Shown piece by piece: positions 13,930 to 14,122 of a DNA stretch of 14,122 nucleotides. Below the pieces are notes generated by a model, which was not told where the DNA came from, searched no databases, and worked only from the letters and a program-made list of their open reading frames with translations. A program made the translations under genes and the position numbers. Source of the DNA: Eubacteriales bacterium (GTDB taxonomy: Bacteria; Bacillota; Clostridia; Oscillospirales; Oscillospiraceae); NCBI GenBank assembly GCA_030528965.1, contig JAUMXS010000029.1, positions 1 through 14,122 on the forward strand, in the 5' to 3' direction. Within the stretch, counting starts at the first letter, position 1, and the number at the start of each line of letters is the position of its first letter.

Positions 13930-14122
13930 CTTTTCCAAAGACCGCATTTTTTTGCGCCGCGTCTGACAAAGCGGCAAAAAAGACGACTTTGGTTTTTGCT
14001 TATACCGGTTTTTGCGGTGGGACTTCTGGTACCGGCTGTGCTGTATTTCCGTGAGCTTGCCGGGAGAATGGCCATTTCCGATGCCACGGATATAGTGACA
14101 TTGGCTGTGAACAAAGCCATTC
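13924..14122 (+). CDS. Probable sporulation protein YunB, 3'-truncated
   Basis: Only the first 66 residues are in the window. They show a basic N-terminus (FAPRLTKRQKRRL), one hydrophobic membrane segment (about residues 23-43) and then ISDATDIVTLAVNKAI. This last stretch resembles the start of the conserved region of YunB, a mother-cell sporulation protein in which a membrane anchor is followed by an A-x-x-x-A-T-x-A-I-N-x-A-I-like motif. The assignment rests on this short stretch and could be wrong; another single-pass membrane protein is possible. The start ATG 13924 has an almost perfect GGAGGTGAT (13912-13920), partly within a hairpin. If correct, it supports a spore-forming organism. Confidence 0.55.
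   Translation, partial: MPLFQRPHFFAPRLTKRQKRRLWFLLIPVFAVGLLVPAVLYFRELAGRMAISDATDIVTLAVNKAI

Overview
The window looks like chromosomal DNA of a spore-forming anaerobic Firmicute of the class Clostridia, probably an Oscillospiraceae/Ruminococcaceae-like lineage. This is inferred from a T-box riboswitch, a tetrahydrofolate/corrinoid methyl-transfer operon, a probable YunB sporulation gene, strong GGAGG-type ribosome binding sites and moderately GC-rich coding DNA. There are thirteen protein genes, two of them cut by the window edges. I saw no tRNA, rRNA, insertion sequence, prophage or CRISPR array.

Region 1 (1-2829, + strand) is a C1-folate/corrinoid operon: 3' part of fchA, folD, a methyltetrahydrofolate:corrinoid methyltransferase and its corrinoid protein. 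The FolD has lost the lysine and glutamine needed for cyclohydrolase activity, so the adjacent FchA probably supplies that step. Two hairpins in tandem end the operon (2849-2923). Region 2 (2994-3915) is a single cobS gene (last steps of cobamide synthesis) with its own sigma-A promoter and a hairpin shared with the converging gene.

Region 3 (3956-8983) is the most unusual part. Two copies of one two-gene module, an XRE-cupin regulator followed by an acyl-CoA synthetase, lie head to head. They share a 519-bp control region (6196-6714). The left module is preceded by a full T-box riboswitch with a strong promoter, so an acyl-CoA synthetase and its probable regulator appear to be induced by shortage of an amino acid. 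The right module has an ordinary promoter and no T-box. The likely specifier region could read AUC (isoleucine), but this is tentative. A reasonable hypothesis is that the left enzyme activates an amino-acid-derived carboxylic acid, for example for reductive carboxylation back to the amino acid.

Region 4 (9061-14122, + strand) is a tightly packed operon: murD, two tandem M42 metallo-aminopeptidases, a PLP enzyme of the YnbB/aluminium-resistance family and the start of a probable yunB. The first four genes overlap their neighbours by 8-28 bp, each with a strong internal Shine-Dalgarno sequence, which indicates translational coupling. The last junction carries a hairpin with the Shine-Dalgarno in its loop and the start codon in its stem.
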